From the NCBI GenBank assembly GCA_905216055.1, contig CAJMSH010000004.1:1-64000 (forward strand): a stretch of DNA of 64,000 nucleotides. Reading direction: 5' to 3'. Position 1 is the first letter of the stretch, and every line of letters begins with the position of its first letter. Source of the DNA: an uncultured bacterium. GTDB lineage: Bacteria; Cyanobacteriota; Vampirovibrionia; Gastranaerophilales; Gastranaerophilaceae. Under the pieces are notes generated by a model. It was not told where the DNA came from and made no database searches. It was given only the letters and a program-made list of their open reading frames with translations. Below are positions 52,016 to 61,463 of this stretch, in pieces. A program made the translations under genes and the position numbers.

Positions 52016-53284
52016 ATGCAAGTTATGGATATAAAATACGATATTAAAGATATAAATCTTGCGGAACAAGGTAAGAATCAAATTGAATGGGCTTTTAAAG
52101 ATATGCCTGTTTTAAAACAAATTCAAGAAAGATTTATAAAAGAACAACCTTTTAAAGGGTTAAAACTATCAGCTTGTGTACACGTTACAAAAGAAACAGC
52201 AGCATTATGCGTTGTTATGAAATCAGGCGGTGCTGATGCGGTTTTAGTTGCATCAAATCCTTTATCAACTCAAGATGATGTAGCTGCAGCTCTTGTAAAA
52301 TATTATGGAATCCCGACATTTGCCGTTGCCGGTGAATCTGTTAAAGAATATAAAGAGCATATTCAACATGCTTTAGATCATAATCCTGATATTATTATTG
52401 ATGATGGATGTGATATCGTTTCAACAATACATGCTGAACGCCCTGAAATGGCTTCTAAAATTATTGGTTCAACAGAAGAAACTACAACCGGTATTATTAG
52501 ATTACAAGCTTTAGAAGCTCAAGGTGTTTTAAAATTCCCTGCAGTTGGTGTTAATACAAGTTTGACAAAACATTTGTATGATAACCGTTATGGTACAGGG
52601 CAAAGCTCTATGGACGGTATTATAAGAGGTGCAAATATATTAATAGCAGGTAAAACTGTTGTTATTTCAGGTTACGGATGGTGTGGCAGAGGCTGTGCAT
52701 TACGTGCTAAAGCGTTGGGCGCAAATGTTATTGTGTGCGAAGTTGATCCGTTGAAAGCTCTCGAAGCTGCTATGGAAGGTTATAGAGTTATGCCTATAGC
52801 TCAAGCTGCAAAAGAAGGCGATATTTTCTTAACAGTTACTGGTGATAAACATGTAATCGATGTTCAACATATTTTATCTATGAAAGATGGTGCTTTCTTA
52901 GCAAATTCAGGTCACTTTGATTGGGAAATTAATATTGCTGGCTTGAAAGAACATACTGTTGAGATTAAAGAAATCAGACCTAATTTTGAAGAATTTAAAC
53001 TTGATAACGGAAAATCAGTTTATGTATATGCAGAAGGTCGTCTTGTTAACCTTGTTAATGCTGAAGGGCATCCTGCAAGTGTTATGGATATGAGTTTTGC
53101 AAATCAGGCTTTAGGTATTGAATTCTTGGTTAAAAATAAAGGAAAATTAGAAAATAAATTATACACTCTTCCTCATGAAGTTGATGTAAAAATTGCTGAG
53201 TTGAAACTTAAATCAATGGGTATTGAAATTGATACATTAACTCCTGAACAAGAAGAATATTTACATAGCTGGAATATTAATTAA
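52016..53284 (+). CDS. ahcY: S-adenosylhomocysteine hydrolase
   Basis: A 422-residue NAD-dependent enzyme that splits SAH to adenosine and homocysteine, relieving methyltransferase inhibition. Motifs: LKLSACVHVTKETA, DDGCDIVSTIH, EETTTGIIRL, NRYGTGQSSMDGIIRG, NAD-binding VVISGYGWCGRGCALRAKAL, TGDKHVI and SGHFDWEI. It lacks the ~40-residue insert of the eukaryote/proteobacterial type. AAGGAG ribosome site 7 nt before ATG 52016. No SAH riboswitch seen upstream. The transcript ends at the hairpin at 53308. Confidence 0.96.
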   Translation: MQVMDIKYDIKDINLAEQGKNQIEWAFKDMPVLKQIQERFIKEQPFKGLKLSACVHVTKETAALCVVMKSGGADAVLVASNPLSTQDDVAAALVKYYGIPTFAVAGESVKEYKEHIQHALDHNPDIIIDDGCDIVSTIHAERPEMASKIIGSTEETTTGIIRLQALEAQGVLKFPAVGVNTSLTKHLYDNRYGTGQSSMDGIIRGANILIAGKTVVISGYGWCGRGCALRAKALGANVIVCEVDPLKALEAAMEGYRVMPIAQAAKEGDIFLTVTGDKHVIDVQHILSMKDGAFLANSGHFDWEINIAGLKEHTVEIKEIRPNFEEFKLDNGKSVYVYAEGRLVNLVNAEGHPASVMDMSFANQALGIEFLVKNKGKLENKLYTLPHEVDVKIAELKLKSMGIEIDTLTPEQEEYLHSWNIN

Positions 53285-53293
53285 TCAATTAAT

Positions 53294-54172
53294 TTAAAAT
53301 AAAAAAGAAAGAAGTACCGTTGAGATTAGCTTGACGGTATTTCTTTTACCTAATTTTTCTTTTTCCTGCCATAGAAATTTGATAGTTTCAGGTCGAATTT
53401 TTAGGTTATTTTTAATATTGATTTTGGTAATATAATCGCTGTGTAATCTTTTATCTCCTGTTACAAGAGAACTATTACCTGCGTTGTTTTTATGCCGTCT
53501 GTACCCGATAAGAGGTGTATAAATTATTGCAGAGCCGCCAATTAAGTTTGCAAAGTTAAATAAAAATTTGTCAGGACATATTTTCCAATTTTCTGTATCT
53601 TTAAAATCTTTAATCAATTCAATGGATGCTTTTCTAAACATGGCAGTACTGTTTGGTGACCAGTACCAGCCTCCAAAGCGTTTGTGTTTTAGAACTTTGT
53701 AATTTACTTTTTCTCCAGCAAAAAGTTCTTCAAGTTTTTCACAATGCGGGGAGGCATTTGAATACATTGTGTGGATTTCATTATCTTCTCCGATTTCAAT
53801 AATTTGGCAGGAGGTGAAGGCTACTGATGTTTCCAAATGGACTCTGATATGGTTTTGAGCATACTGTGGCATTAAAATATCATCGCTGTCAATAAAACTT
53901 ATAAATTCTCCTTGAGCAGCTTTTAGTCCTGTTATCATTGAAGCAAATTGACCCATATTTTTTTCGTGTTTAATAAGCGTGATTTTTAAATCTTGATTGT
54001 ATGATATAAAATCTTCAATAATTTCACAGGAATTGTCAGAGGAACAATCATCAACAATAATAATTTCAAAATTTTTATAAGTTTGAGCTTTAATACTTTC
54101 AAGTGTCGTTAAAATAAATTTGCCATAGTTAAATGATGTTACGACAAATGAAATCATTGGTAATTTAAACAT
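53294..54172 (-). CDS. Family 2 glycosyltransferase
   Basis: A 292-residue GT-A glycosyltransferase. N-terminal ISFVVTSFNYGKFILTTLES and IIIVDDCSSDNS, metal-binding DXD in FISFIDSDDILMP (about 95-107), and a C-terminal acceptor part with HKRFGGWYWSPNSTAMFRKA and YRRHKNNAGNSS. It overlaps the upstream DUF475 gene stop by 8 nt, so it is co-translated. The donor sugar cannot be predicted; a role in surface polysaccharide or protein glycosylation is likely. Its last codons lie within the ahcY terminator hairpin. Confidence 0.88.
   Translation of the reverse strand: MFKLPMISFVVTSFNYGKFILTTLESIKAQTYKNFEIIIVDDCSSDNSCEIIEDFISYNQDLKITLIKHEKNMGQFASMITGLKAAQGEFISFIDSDDILMPQYAQNHIRVHLETSVAFTSCQIIEIGEDNEIHTMYSNASPHCEKLEELFAGEKVNYKVLKHKRFGGWYWSPNSTAMFRKASIELIKDFKDTENWKICPDKFLFNFANLIGGSAIIYTPLIGYRRHKNNAGNSSLVTGDKRLHSDYITKINIKNNLKIRPETIKFLWQEKEKLGKRNTVKLISTVLLSFLF
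53308..53347 (+). terminator. Terminator of ahcY, inside the end of the opposite gene
   Basis: A 13-bp stem (AAAGAAGTACCGT with ACGGTATTTCTTT, one G-T pair), 13-nt loop and a T run. It is embedded in the C-terminal codons of the convergent GT2 gene. Confidence 0.75.
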
Positions 54173-55235
54173 TTTTAGAATCCTGTTCTGCTAATAATCT
54201 TTCCATTTTTTTGTTATGCATAATTGAAGATATAAGTGCTGCGATAATAAAGCCTAATCCTATTCCGCCTGTTACTACTTCAGGAATTTCTTTTACTGTT
54301 GATGCAAGCATAAGGCAAGCTAACGCGCCTATTGCCCAATGAGCACCGTGTTCTAAGTATAAAAATTGTTTTAGAGTTTTCTTTTCAACAAGCATAATTG
54401 TTAAAGATCTGACAAACATTGCACCGATTGCAAGACCGATTGAAATAATGATAATATCTTTACTTAATGCAAAAGCACCTAATACACCGTCTAAAGAGAA
54501 TGACGCATCAATCAATTCAAGATATAGAAAACTTATCAAACCTGTACATCCAGCCCCTTTAACGGCACAACTTGCAAGTCGCATTTGTTCGTGTTTTTCA
54601 AGATAATGAGTAAATCCGTCAATTGCAAGATATGTAATAATACCTGAAATACCGGCAATCATAACATGAATTTTTTGTTCAGTCGGAACAACATTTTGTG
54701 TCGCAAGAAGCATTAAAAGAGAAATAATAACTTCGATACCTTTTATGTGGTCAAAGTGCGAAAGCCAGTATTCAATAGGTTTAATCCAATGAACTTCTTT
54801 TTGATGATCGAAAAAGTAATTCAAGAAAAGCATAATCAAAAACATTCCGCCGAAAGTAACAATCGGAGCATGGGTTTGATGTAGATAATATGCGTATTTG
54901 TCTGCGTTTGTAAGAGCAATATTTGCGACTTCAATCATTCTTAATTTTGCAAAAATAGAAACAACTAAAATCGGGAATAAAAATCTCATACCAAAAACTG
55001 CGATTACAATACCCCAAGTTAAAAATCTATGGCGCCATTTGTGGCTCATTTTTTCAAGTTTCATAGCATTTACAACTGCGTTGTCAAAGGATAAGCTGAT
55101 TTCCAAAATTCCTAAAACAATTGCGATAAAAACACAAGTTAGTCCTGTGCCGCCATGAACGTGCTCACCCCAGAAGTAAGCACCGATTAAACCTACTATT
55201 GTTACTATATATGAGCCTAAAAAGTATTCTAACAT
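54165..55235 (-). CDS. DUF475/TerC-superfamily integral membrane protein
   Basis: A 356-residue protein with about nine hydrophobic segments. TerC-superfamily acidic motifs lie inside the membrane: EISLSFDNAVVNA (about 47-59) and ELIDASFSLDGVLGAFALS (about 236-254), as in DUF475 proteins. Relatives are implicated in metal (Mn) export or tellurium resistance; the substrate here is unknown. ATG 55235 is preferred to TTG 55238 by spacing to AAGGAG. First gene of a pair with the GT2 gene. Confidence 0.85.
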   Translation of the reverse strand: MLEYFLGSYIVTIVGLIGAYFWGEHVHGGTGLTCVFIAIVLGILEISLSFDNAVVNAMKLEKMSHKWRHRFLTWGIVIAVFGMRFLFPILVVSIFAKLRMIEVANIALTNADKYAYYLHQTHAPIVTFGGMFLIMLFLNYFFDHQKEVHWIKPIEYWLSHFDHIKGIEVIISLLMLLATQNVVPTEQKIHVMIAGISGIITYLAIDGFTHYLEKHEQMRLASCAVKGAGCTGLISFLYLELIDASFSLDGVLGAFALSKDIIIISIGLAIGAMFVRSLTIMLVEKKTLKQFLYLEHGAHWAIGALACLMLASTVKEIPEVVTGGIGLGFIIAALISSIMHNKKMERLLAEQDSKNV

Positions 55236-55310
55236 CAATATTTCTCCTTATTTTACATCATAATTATATGTAAAAATCCTATTTGTGCAATCATTCATTA
55301 TTTGTATAAT

Positions 55311-55338
55311 TTGAAAAAATTTTTGTTCCTGTTATAAT
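55311..55338 (+). promoter_or_regulatory. Promoter of prfA, leaderless layout
   Basis: TTGAAA (55311-55316), a 16-nt spacer and TATAAT (55333-55338) end exactly 6 nt before ATG 55345. CGAGGT is all that separates them; it could serve as a ribosome site only if transcription started further upstream. Confidence 0.65.
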
Positions 55339-55344
55339 CGAGGT

Positions 55345-56427
55345 ATGAAAGATATGTTAGATAAAATTCTCCAGATAGAGAAAAAATATAATGAACTTGG
55401 CGAAACCCTTTCGGATCCTGCCGTAATTCACGATTATAATAAATTCAGAGACCTTTCAAAACAAAGAAAATCAATGGAAGAAACTGTTGAACTTTATTAT
55501 GCGTGGAAAAAGGCTGTTGATGCGATTGAAGAAGCCAAACAAATGATGCACGAAGAAAAAGATGAGGAAATGAAAAATTTCCTTAAAGCCGAAATTGAAA
55601 GCAATGAAGCAAAACTTCCTGAATATGAACAAAAAATGAAGGTTTTATTATTGCCTCGCGATCCAATGGATGATAAAGATATTATGTTAGAAATCCGTGG
55701 CGGAGCAGGCGGAGATGAAGCCAATATTTTTGCGGGAGATCTTGCAAGAATGTATATGAGATATGCAGATAAAAAAGGCTGGCAAACTCAAGTCTTGAGT
55801 AAAACAGAATGCGAAGCCGGCGGTGTATCTGAAATTATCATCTCAATAAAAGGTGATGGTGTATATTCTCAATTGAAATATGAATCAGGAGTTCACAGAG
55901 TTCAAAGAGTTCCAGCAACAGAATCTCAAGGCCGTGTTCATACATCAACAGCAACAGTTGCCGTTATGCCTGAAGTTGATGATGTTGAAGTAAACCTTAA
56001 TATGAATGATGTTGAAATTACTACAGCTCGTTCAGGCGGTGCTGGCGGTCAGAATGTAAACAAAGTAGAAACAGCCGCAAGAGTATTCCACAAACCAACA
56101 GGAATTATGATCTTCTGTACAGAAGAACGCTCTCAATTACAAAACAAAGAACGTGCTTTGCAAATTTTGAAAGCTAAACTTTACGATATGGAAGTTCAAA
56201 AACAGATGAAGGAAATTACTGATTTACGCCGTTCTCAAGTCGGAACAGGTGACAGAAGCGAAAGAATCAGAACATACAATTTCCCTCAAGGTCGTTTGAC
56301 AGATCACCGTATCAATCACAATTTGAACGTAAATACCGTAATTGATGGTGATTTGGATGAATTGATAAATCTCTTGATAGAGCACGATCAAAAATTAAAA
56401 TTAGAAAAATTGGCTGAGGTAAATTAG
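55345..56427 (+). CDS. prfA: Peptide chain release factor 1
   Basis: A 360-residue class I release factor. The PAT tripeptide in RVPATESQGRVHTS (about 187-200) marks RF1 (UAA/UAG), and the catalytic GGQ is in RSGGAGGQNVNKVETA (about 230-245). N-terminal coiled-coil domain and C-terminal RIRTYNFPQGRLTDHRI are present. First gene of the prfA-ylxR-infB run; its TAG shares a base with the GTG of ylxR. It lies behind a leaderless-type promoter. prmC is not next to it. Confidence 0.96.
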   Translation: MKDMLDKILQIEKKYNELGETLSDPAVIHDYNKFRDLSKQRKSMEETVELYYAWKKAVDAIEEAKQMMHEEKDEEMKNFLKAEIESNEAKLPEYEQKMKVLLLPRDPMDDKDIMLEIRGGAGGDEANIFAGDLARMYMRYADKKGWQTQVLSKTECEAGGVSEIIISIKGDGVYSQLKYESGVHRVQRVPATESQGRVHTSTATVAVMPEVDDVEVNLNMNDVEITTARSGGAGGQNVNKVETAARVFHKPTGIMIFCTEERSQLQNKERALQILKAKLYDMEVQKQMKEITDLRRSQVGTGDRSERIRTYNFPQGRLTDHRINHNLNVNTVIDGDLDELINLLIEHDQKLKLEKLAEVN

Positions 56428-56672
56428 TGGTAGAACGAAAATGTGTAGGTTGCGGTAAGTTAAAAAATAGAGATGAATTAATAAAGATTACAAAGGAAAA
56501 CCTGCACGGCGACGTTGTTATAAACCACAGCAATAAAATATTTGGCAGATCTGTATATCTCTGCTATAATAATTCGTGTATAGAAGCAGCTTTTAAAAAA
56601 AATAAAATTTCAAAAGCGCTAAAAGCTTCGATACCCGAAGATTTGAAAGGAAGATTAATAAATGAGTTTTGA
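56427..56672 (+). CDS. ylxR: YlxR-family nucleic acid-binding protein
   Basis: An 81-residue YlxR (DUF448) protein with RKCVGCGKLKNRDELIKI at the start, GRSVYLCYNNSCIEAAFK in the middle, and conserved Cys residues (CVGC and CYNNSC). It is RNase P- or nucleoid-associated in studied species. GTG 56427 overlaps the prfA stop by one base, and its end overlaps infB by 11 nt, so the three are coupled. In many genomes it sits between nusA and infB; here nusA is replaced by prfA upstream. Confidence 0.9.
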   Translation: MVERKCVGCGKLKNRDELIKITKENLHGDVVINHSNKIFGRSVYLCYNNSCIEAAFKKNKISKALKASIPEDLKGRLINEF

Positions 56673-59169
56673 TACAATTAGAATAAATGAGTTAGCAAAA
56701 GAACTCGGACTTACAAGCAAAGAAGTTATTGAAAAATTTGCGCAGATTTCAATTACAGGCAAAACTCATTCAAGTACAGTAACGGTTGATCAGGTCAGAC
56801 GTTTGAAGGAATTTATCGCATCAGGCGGCGTGAAAGAACCTAAAAAACCGAAAGCTTTTGTTGTTAAAAAAGCTAAAATTGCAGAACCTGTTCAGGCAAA
56901 AGAACCTGAAGTTAAAAAAGAGGAAGAAGCTCCAAAACCTGCTATAAAAAAGGTTCATATCCCAAAAGTGGAAGTTGTAAGACCAAAAACTCAGAGCCGT
57001 TTGGAAATTGTAAGACGTGCTCCTAAAAAAACGACTGTTGAAAAAGTTGAAAAAGTTGAAAAACCGTCTTCTGAAACTAAAAAATTCCCGCCACGTTCTG
57101 AAAGACCAGCAAGAGGTGAAAAAACATTTCCTCCTAAAAAAGATGGTGCACCGAAAAAACCGTTTGAAAAACCGTCAGGTGAAAGAAAACCAATTCAAAG
57201 AACAATTATTTCTCAAGATATTTATGAAAATAAAGGTTCAGGCCGCAGACGTAGTGACGGCAAGAAAAAAGGAAAAGATTTTAATTCTAAAAAAGAAGAG
57301 CAGGAAAGAATTTCTTTAGAAAAAGCTGCTGCTCAAAAACATAAAAAACGTACACATAAGGAAGAAGAAGCAAAACAGGTTACTCAAATTGTTGTAAACA
57401 GAGCGATGACAATTGGCGAATTGTCAGAAAAAATTCAAAAAACACCTGCTGAAATTGTTAAATTCTTGATGCTTCACGGAATTATGGCTACTGTAAACCA
57501 GCTTATTGATATTGATGTTATCAAGAAAGTTTGTGCAGAATACAATCTTGAAGTTCTTGATGAAGATATAGACGCTTATATGGAAGAAGAACTCGAGAAA
57601 GAAGAAAAAGTTAAAAAACTAACAGAAGTTGATAAAAAATTATTGAAACGCCGTGCTCCTGTTGTAAGTATTATGGGACACGTTGACCATGGTAAAACAA
57701 CATTGTTAGACAGTATCAGAGCTTCAAAACACAAAATTGTAGCAACTGAAGTCGGTGGTATTACTCAGTCTATCGGTGCTTATACGGTTTATTTGGATAA
57801 CAATAAAGATAAAAAAATCGTGTTTGTAGATACTCCTGGTCACGAAGCATTTACTGAAATGAGAGCTCGTGGCGCAAAGGCAACTGATATTGCAATTTTG
57901 GTTGTTGCAGCTGATGATGGTATAATGCCTCAAACAATTGAAGCTATTAACCACGCAAAAGCTGCAGATGTTCCAATTATCGTTGCAGTAAACAAAATTG
58001 ATAAACCTGATGCAAATCCTGACAGAGTATTGCAACAGTTGACAGAACACGGTTTGGTTCCGGAAGAATGGGGCGGTGATACGATTGTTGTAAAAGTTTC
58101 AGCTTTGCAAGGTACAGGTATTGATGAACTTTTGGAATACATACTTTTAGTTGCTGATATCAAAGATTTGAAAGCAAATCCAAAGGCAGAAGCTTCAGGT
58201 GTTGTAATCGAAGCAAACTTGGATAAAGGTAAAGGCCCTGTTGCAACATTGTTGGTTCAAAACGGAACATTACGTGTCGGCAATTGTATCGTAGTTGGTA
58301 CAGCTTGCGGTCGTGTAAGAGCTTTGTTATCAGATTCAGGTGAAAGAATTCAAAAGGCAGAACCTTCTACTCCTGTTGAAATTTTAGGTTTGACAGAAGT
58401 TCCTCAGGCAGGCGATTATTTTGAAGTTGTTAAAAACGAAAAAGAAATGAAGGCAATTGTTGAACAAAGAAAAGAAAAAGAACGTAACAAACGTTTAGAA
58501 ACAATGCTTCCTGCTCACGTTCGCCGTGAGGCTGCTGCGGGTGAAGATGATATTCCGCAATTGAATTTAATTATCAAGGCTAATACAAATGGTGCGGCTG
58601 AAGCTGTTTCTCAAGCAATTGCTCAACTTGAATCAGATGAAATTAAGACAAAAATTATTCACGTTGGTGTAGGTGATATTTCAGAAGCCGATGTAATGCT
58701 TGCTTCTGCATCTAACGCATTGATTTTAGGATTTACCGTAAAAGAGGATGCAAATGCACTTGCTGCAGCTGAAAGAGAAGGCGTAACAATTAAAAAATAT
58801 GATATTATTTATCAGATTTTGGAAGATATTGAAAAGACAATGCTTTCACTTCTTGAACCTGAAATTAAAGAGGTTGAACTTGGTAAAGCTGAAGTTCGTC
58901 AGGTATTTACAATTGGTAAGACAACAAAAATTGCAGGTTGTTATGTAACAGAAGGTAAGATTGTAAGAAGTAAAGATGCCGTTATTTACAGAAACGGTAA
59001 AGAAATCTTCCGTGGTGCAATTGATCAGTTGAAACGTTTCAAAGATGACGTTAAAGAAGTTGCACAAGGTTTTGAATGCGGTATTTCATTTGCTAAATGG
59101 AATGACATTGAAGTCGGTGATATAATCGAAGTTTCAACTAAAGAAGAAGTTGAAAGATCAAGTTTATAA
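56662..59169 (+). CDS. infB: Translation initiation factor IF-2
   Basis: An 835-residue GTPase that delivers initiator tRNA. N-terminal IF2-N repeats (IRINELAKELGLTSKEVIEK, about 4-24, and MTIGELSEKIQKTPAEIVKF, about 250) flank a Lys/Pro/Glu-rich linker. The G domain has G1 GHVDHGKTTLLDSI (about 342-355), G3 DTPGHEAF and NKID; domains II-IV follow to GFECGISFAKWNDIEVGDII. It starts inside the end of ylxR. The last 6 bp overlap the convergent prepilin gene. IF-2 favours leaderless mRNA initiation in studied bacteria, which is relevant to the promoter pattern here. Confidence 0.96.
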   Translation: MSFDTIRINELAKELGLTSKEVIEKFAQISITGKTHSSTVTVDQVRRLKEFIASGGVKEPKKPKAFVVKKAKIAEPVQAKEPEVKKEEEAPKPAIKKVHIPKVEVVRPKTQSRLEIVRRAPKKTTVEKVEKVEKPSSETKKFPPRSERPARGEKTFPPKKDGAPKKPFEKPSGERKPIQRTIISQDIYENKGSGRRRSDGKKKGKDFNSKKEEQERISLEKAAAQKHKKRTHKEEEAKQVTQIVVNRAMTIGELSEKIQKTPAEIVKFLMLHGIMATVNQLIDIDVIKKVCAEYNLEVLDEDIDAYMEEELEKEEKVKKLTEVDKKLLKRRAPVVSIMGHVDHGKTTLLDSIRASKHKIVATEVGGITQSIGAYTVYLDNNKDKKIVFVDTPGHEAFTEMRARGAKATDIAILVVAADDGIMPQTIEAINHAKAADVPIIVAVNKIDKPDANPDRVLQQLTEHGLVPEEWGGDTIVVKVSALQGTGIDELLEYILLVADIKDLKANPKAEASGVVIEANLDKGKGPVATLLVQNGTLRVGNCIVVGTACGRVRALLSDSGERIQKAEPSTPVEILGLTEVPQAGDYFEVVKNEKEMKAIVEQRKEKERNKRLETMLPAHVRREAAAGEDDIPQLNLIIKANTNGAAEAVSQAIAQLESDEIKTKIIHVGVGDISEADVMLASASNALILGFTVKEDANALAAAEREGVTIKKYDIIYQILEDIEKTMLSLLEPEIKEVELGKAEVRQVFTIGKTTKIAGCYVTEGKIVRSKDAVIYRNGKEIFRGAIDQLKRFKDDVKEVAQGFECGISFAKWNDIEVGDIIEVSTKEEVERSSL

Positions 59170-59847
59170 TTTGTAAGGGTAGTCAGAAGGGAATTCCCAA
59201 CTTTCATATTCAAGAAGCCCAGAACAATAGTACGGAGTTGTTTTGCAAGCATTAAGAAGTTCTGTTCTGCTATTGTAGTAATTCCTTTTTGTACAAAAGG
59301 CTTTATTGCTTTTCCCGCAGACAGATTTTCTGCTCGCTTCTGTAAAGCACATATAAAAAGTAAATTGGTCTTTTGCCAAAGTATTTGGTAATTTATTGCC
59401 ATTACTATCAAAAATTATATCCATACAGCTACCATTATTGAAGAAGAAATATGAGCCGTCTGCTAAGTAAACAGTAGTTTGTGTGCCGTTACCTGTTTTA
59501 TTTCCGTCTTTATCTATTTCGTTAACTCCGTCAACAATTTTAGTATATTTAAAATATGGGGCTAAATATGTCATAAAAAATTCTTTTGACACTTTCCCAT
59601 TGGCTTCAAAATCAGCGTTGCCATTTTCATCTTTTTGAGTTGATGCTTTTATCCATTCTGTTGATTCTCCGTTATCAATTTCACTCAGCCTTATTGCTTG
59701 TTCCATGGAGGAATAAAATTTCTTTAGTCTTGAGGATGTTTCAATTTTTTTGTGATTACTTATAAGTGTTGGAATTGTCAAAGCTGCAACAACGCCAATA
59801 ATTCCTAAAGTTATCAATACTTCTGCAAGTGTAAATGCTTGTTTCAT
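59164..59847 (-). CDS. Type IV prepilin-like protein
   Basis: A 227-residue pilin or pseudopilin. A four-residue leader (MKQA) precedes the cleavage site before FTLAEVLITLGIIGVV, and the hydrophobic stem continues to TLISNHKK. The globular domain contains CMDIIFDSNGNKLPNTLAKD and three to four pairs of cysteines near the C-terminus. The stem is nearly identical to that of the prepilin at 6348-7420, but the heads differ. GGAGGA ribosome site before ATG 59847. Convergent with infB, overlapping by 6 bp. Could be a minor pilin. Confidence 0.85.
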   Translation of the reverse strand: MKQAFTLAEVLITLGIIGVVAALTIPTLISNHKKIETSSRLKKFYSSMEQAIRLSEIDNGESTEWIKASTQKDENGNADFEANGKVSKEFFMTYLAPYFKYTKIVDGVNEIDKDGNKTGNGTQTTVYLADGSYFFFNNGSCMDIIFDSNGNKLPNTLAKDQFTFYMCFTEASRKSVCGKSNKAFCTKRNYYNSRTELLNACKTTPYYCSGLLEYESWEFPSDYPYKL

Positions 59848-59941
59848 AAATCCTCCTTCTTAACAAAACGTGAATATAATTAATAATTATGAAATATATT
59901 CATGATTATATATATATTTTCATAACCTGTCAAGGGAAATG

Positions 59942-59947
59942 TATAAT
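59942..59947 (+). promoter_or_regulatory. -10 box of the small HTH gene (leaderless)
   Basis: TATAAT ends 6 nt before ATG 59954, with no ribosome site. The -35 (TTTCAT, 59918-59923, 18-nt spacer) is weak. An in-frame ATG at 59939 lies upstream of this box and is therefore probably not used. Confidence 0.5.
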
Positions 59948-59953
59948 GTTATT

Positions 59954-60178
59954 ATGAATGTTCGTGAAGAAGTTAAAATAATGCTTGGGTCTAAATGTAT
60001 GACTATAACAGAACTTGCTAGGCGAATGACCGAATTAAGCGGAAAAAAATATTCGCAAAGTTTAATTTCTCATAAAATTGCAAATGAGTCTTTAAAATAT
60101 ACTGAAATGAAGATGATTTGTAAAATTTTAGGTTATAGAATTTATATTGATATTGATGAAATACGATTGGGGCGTTAA
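59954..60178 (+). CDS. Small XRE-like helix-turn-helix protein
   Basis: A 74-residue protein in which a helix-turn-helix fills most of the chain: EEVKIMLGSKCMTITELARR, then SQSLISHKIANESLKYTEMK as recognition and following helices, then ICKILGYRIYIDID. Such stand-alone small XRE-like proteins are common in gut bacteria; targets are unknown. ATG 59954 is favoured over ATG 59939 because the latter overlaps the -10 box. It precedes rbfA by 44 nt but rbfA has its own ribosome site. Confidence 0.65.
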   Translation: MNVREEVKIMLGSKCMTITELARRMTELSGKKYSQSLISHKIANESLKYTEMKMICKILGYRIYIDIDEIRLGR

Positions 60179-60222
60179 ATTTTATTATTTCATGTTATAC
60201 TTATTTTACCAAGGAGATAATT

Positions 60223-60567
60223 ATGACTTTAAGAAATGAACGTGTTAGAAAAGAATTAATGAGAGATATCTCTGAAATCTTGAGAAAAGAAATCAGAGGG
60301 TTGGCAGGTGTTATATCTGTTTTGGATGTTGAAGTTTCTCATGATAATTCTTTTGCAAAAGTTATATATAGTGTTCTCGGTTCTGATGAACAGGTTGAAA
60401 AAACAAAAGATATTATTGAAAAAAGTACCCCAAAAATTAGATATGAAGTTGGAAAACGTATTCGTCTACGTCTTACTCCTGAATTGAAATTTGTTTACAC
60501 TGATTCTTTGGAAAAAGGTTCAAAGGTTAGTGAAATTATTGACAAAATTTCTCGTGGAGAACTTTAG
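60223..60567 (+). CDS. rbfA: Ribosome-binding factor A
   Basis: A 114-residue KH-like factor for 30S maturation and cold adaptation: ERVRKELMRDISEILRKEIR at the start, then VEVSHDNSFAKVIYSVLGSD and IRLRLTPELKFVYTDSLEKG. AAGGAG ribosome site. Its TAG shares a base with the GTG of truB, forming a coupled rbfA-truB pair, as in many genomes after infB; here a prepilin and an HTH gene separate it from infB. Confidence 0.94.
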   Translation: MTLRNERVRKELMRDISEILRKEIRGLAGVISVLDVEVSHDNSFAKVIYSVLGSDEQVEKTKDIIEKSTPKIRYEVGKRIRLRLTPELKFVYTDSLEKGSKVSEIIDKISRGEL

Positions 60568-61463
60568 TGTACTTCGGTTTTTTGAATATTTATAAACCTA
60601 TAGGCTTAACATCTCATGATGTTGTTGCAAGGTTGAGAAAGCTTACGGGGGTGAAACAAATCGGGCATACAGGAACTTTGGATCCTTTTGCACAAGGAGT
60701 TTTGCCTGTTTGTATCGGAAAAGCTACACGTTTAATTGAATTTTTGGCTGATGATAAGGAGTATCTTGCTACTGTTCAATTCGGGGCTTCTACAACAACT
60801 TATGACAAAGACGGTGAATTTGTATCTCAATCTGATAAAAAGGTTTGCAAATCTGATGTTGAAAATGCGTTAGAAAATTTTAGAGGAGAAATTTCTCAGC
60901 TTCCGCCTATGTATTCGGCGATTAAAGTAAAGGGCAAAAAACTCTATGAATACGCAAGAAAAGGTGAAACGGTTGAAGTTGCTCCAAGAAAAGTTACGAT
61001 TGAACATATTGAATTGAAGAATTTTGATGAAGAATTGCAGCAGGCAGAAATTCTGATAAAATGCTCAAAAGGTACTTATATAAGATCTATTGCTCATGAT
61101 ATGGGAGAATTGTTAGGGTGCGGAGCTTATTTGATAAAATTAATAAGAACTCAGGCAGGAAATTTTAGGGTTGAGGATAGTGTTGAGTTAGATAAGGTTG
61201 ATGTTGAAAAAAATCTTATAAATCCTCTTAAAATGCTTGATTTGCCTGTTATAAAAGTTTTAGATAACAGTTTGGAAAAAGTTAAAAACGGTATGCCGCT
61301 TTACAAAAACGATTTTGAAATGAGTGAAAATTGTAAAGATTTATGGAACGGTAAGAAAATTATTGAATCCGAATATGTGATTTTGATTTATAATCAAAAT
61401 GAAATTTGTGCTATTGGCATGAAAGAGAATGATAAAATTAAATTGAAGAAAGTGTTTTTATAA
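60567..61463 (+). CDS. truB: tRNA pseudouridine(55) synthase TruB
   Basis: A 298-residue enzyme. Motifs: NIYKPIGLTSHDVVARLRK, catalytic Asp in GHTGTLDPFAQGVLPVCIG (about 41), RGEISQLPPMYSAIKVKGKK, LYEYARKGE, and SKGTYIRSIAHDMGELLGCG. The C-terminal ~70 residues are PUA-like. It makes pseudouridine 55 in the T loop. GTG start overlaps the rbfA stop by one base; its end overlaps the following gene's ATG by one base. Confidence 0.95.
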   Translation: MYFGFLNIYKPIGLTSHDVVARLRKLTGVKQIGHTGTLDPFAQGVLPVCIGKATRLIEFLADDKEYLATVQFGASTTTYDKDGEFVSQSDKKVCKSDVENALENFRGEISQLPPMYSAIKVKGKKLYEYARKGETVEVAPRKVTIEHIELKNFDEELQQAEILIKCSKGTYIRSIAHDMGELLGCGAYLIKLIRTQAGNFRVEDSVELDKVDVEKNLINPLKMLDLPVIKVLDNSLEKVKNGMPLYKNDFEMSENCKDLWNGKKIIESEYVILIYNQNEICAIGMKENDKIKLKKVFL

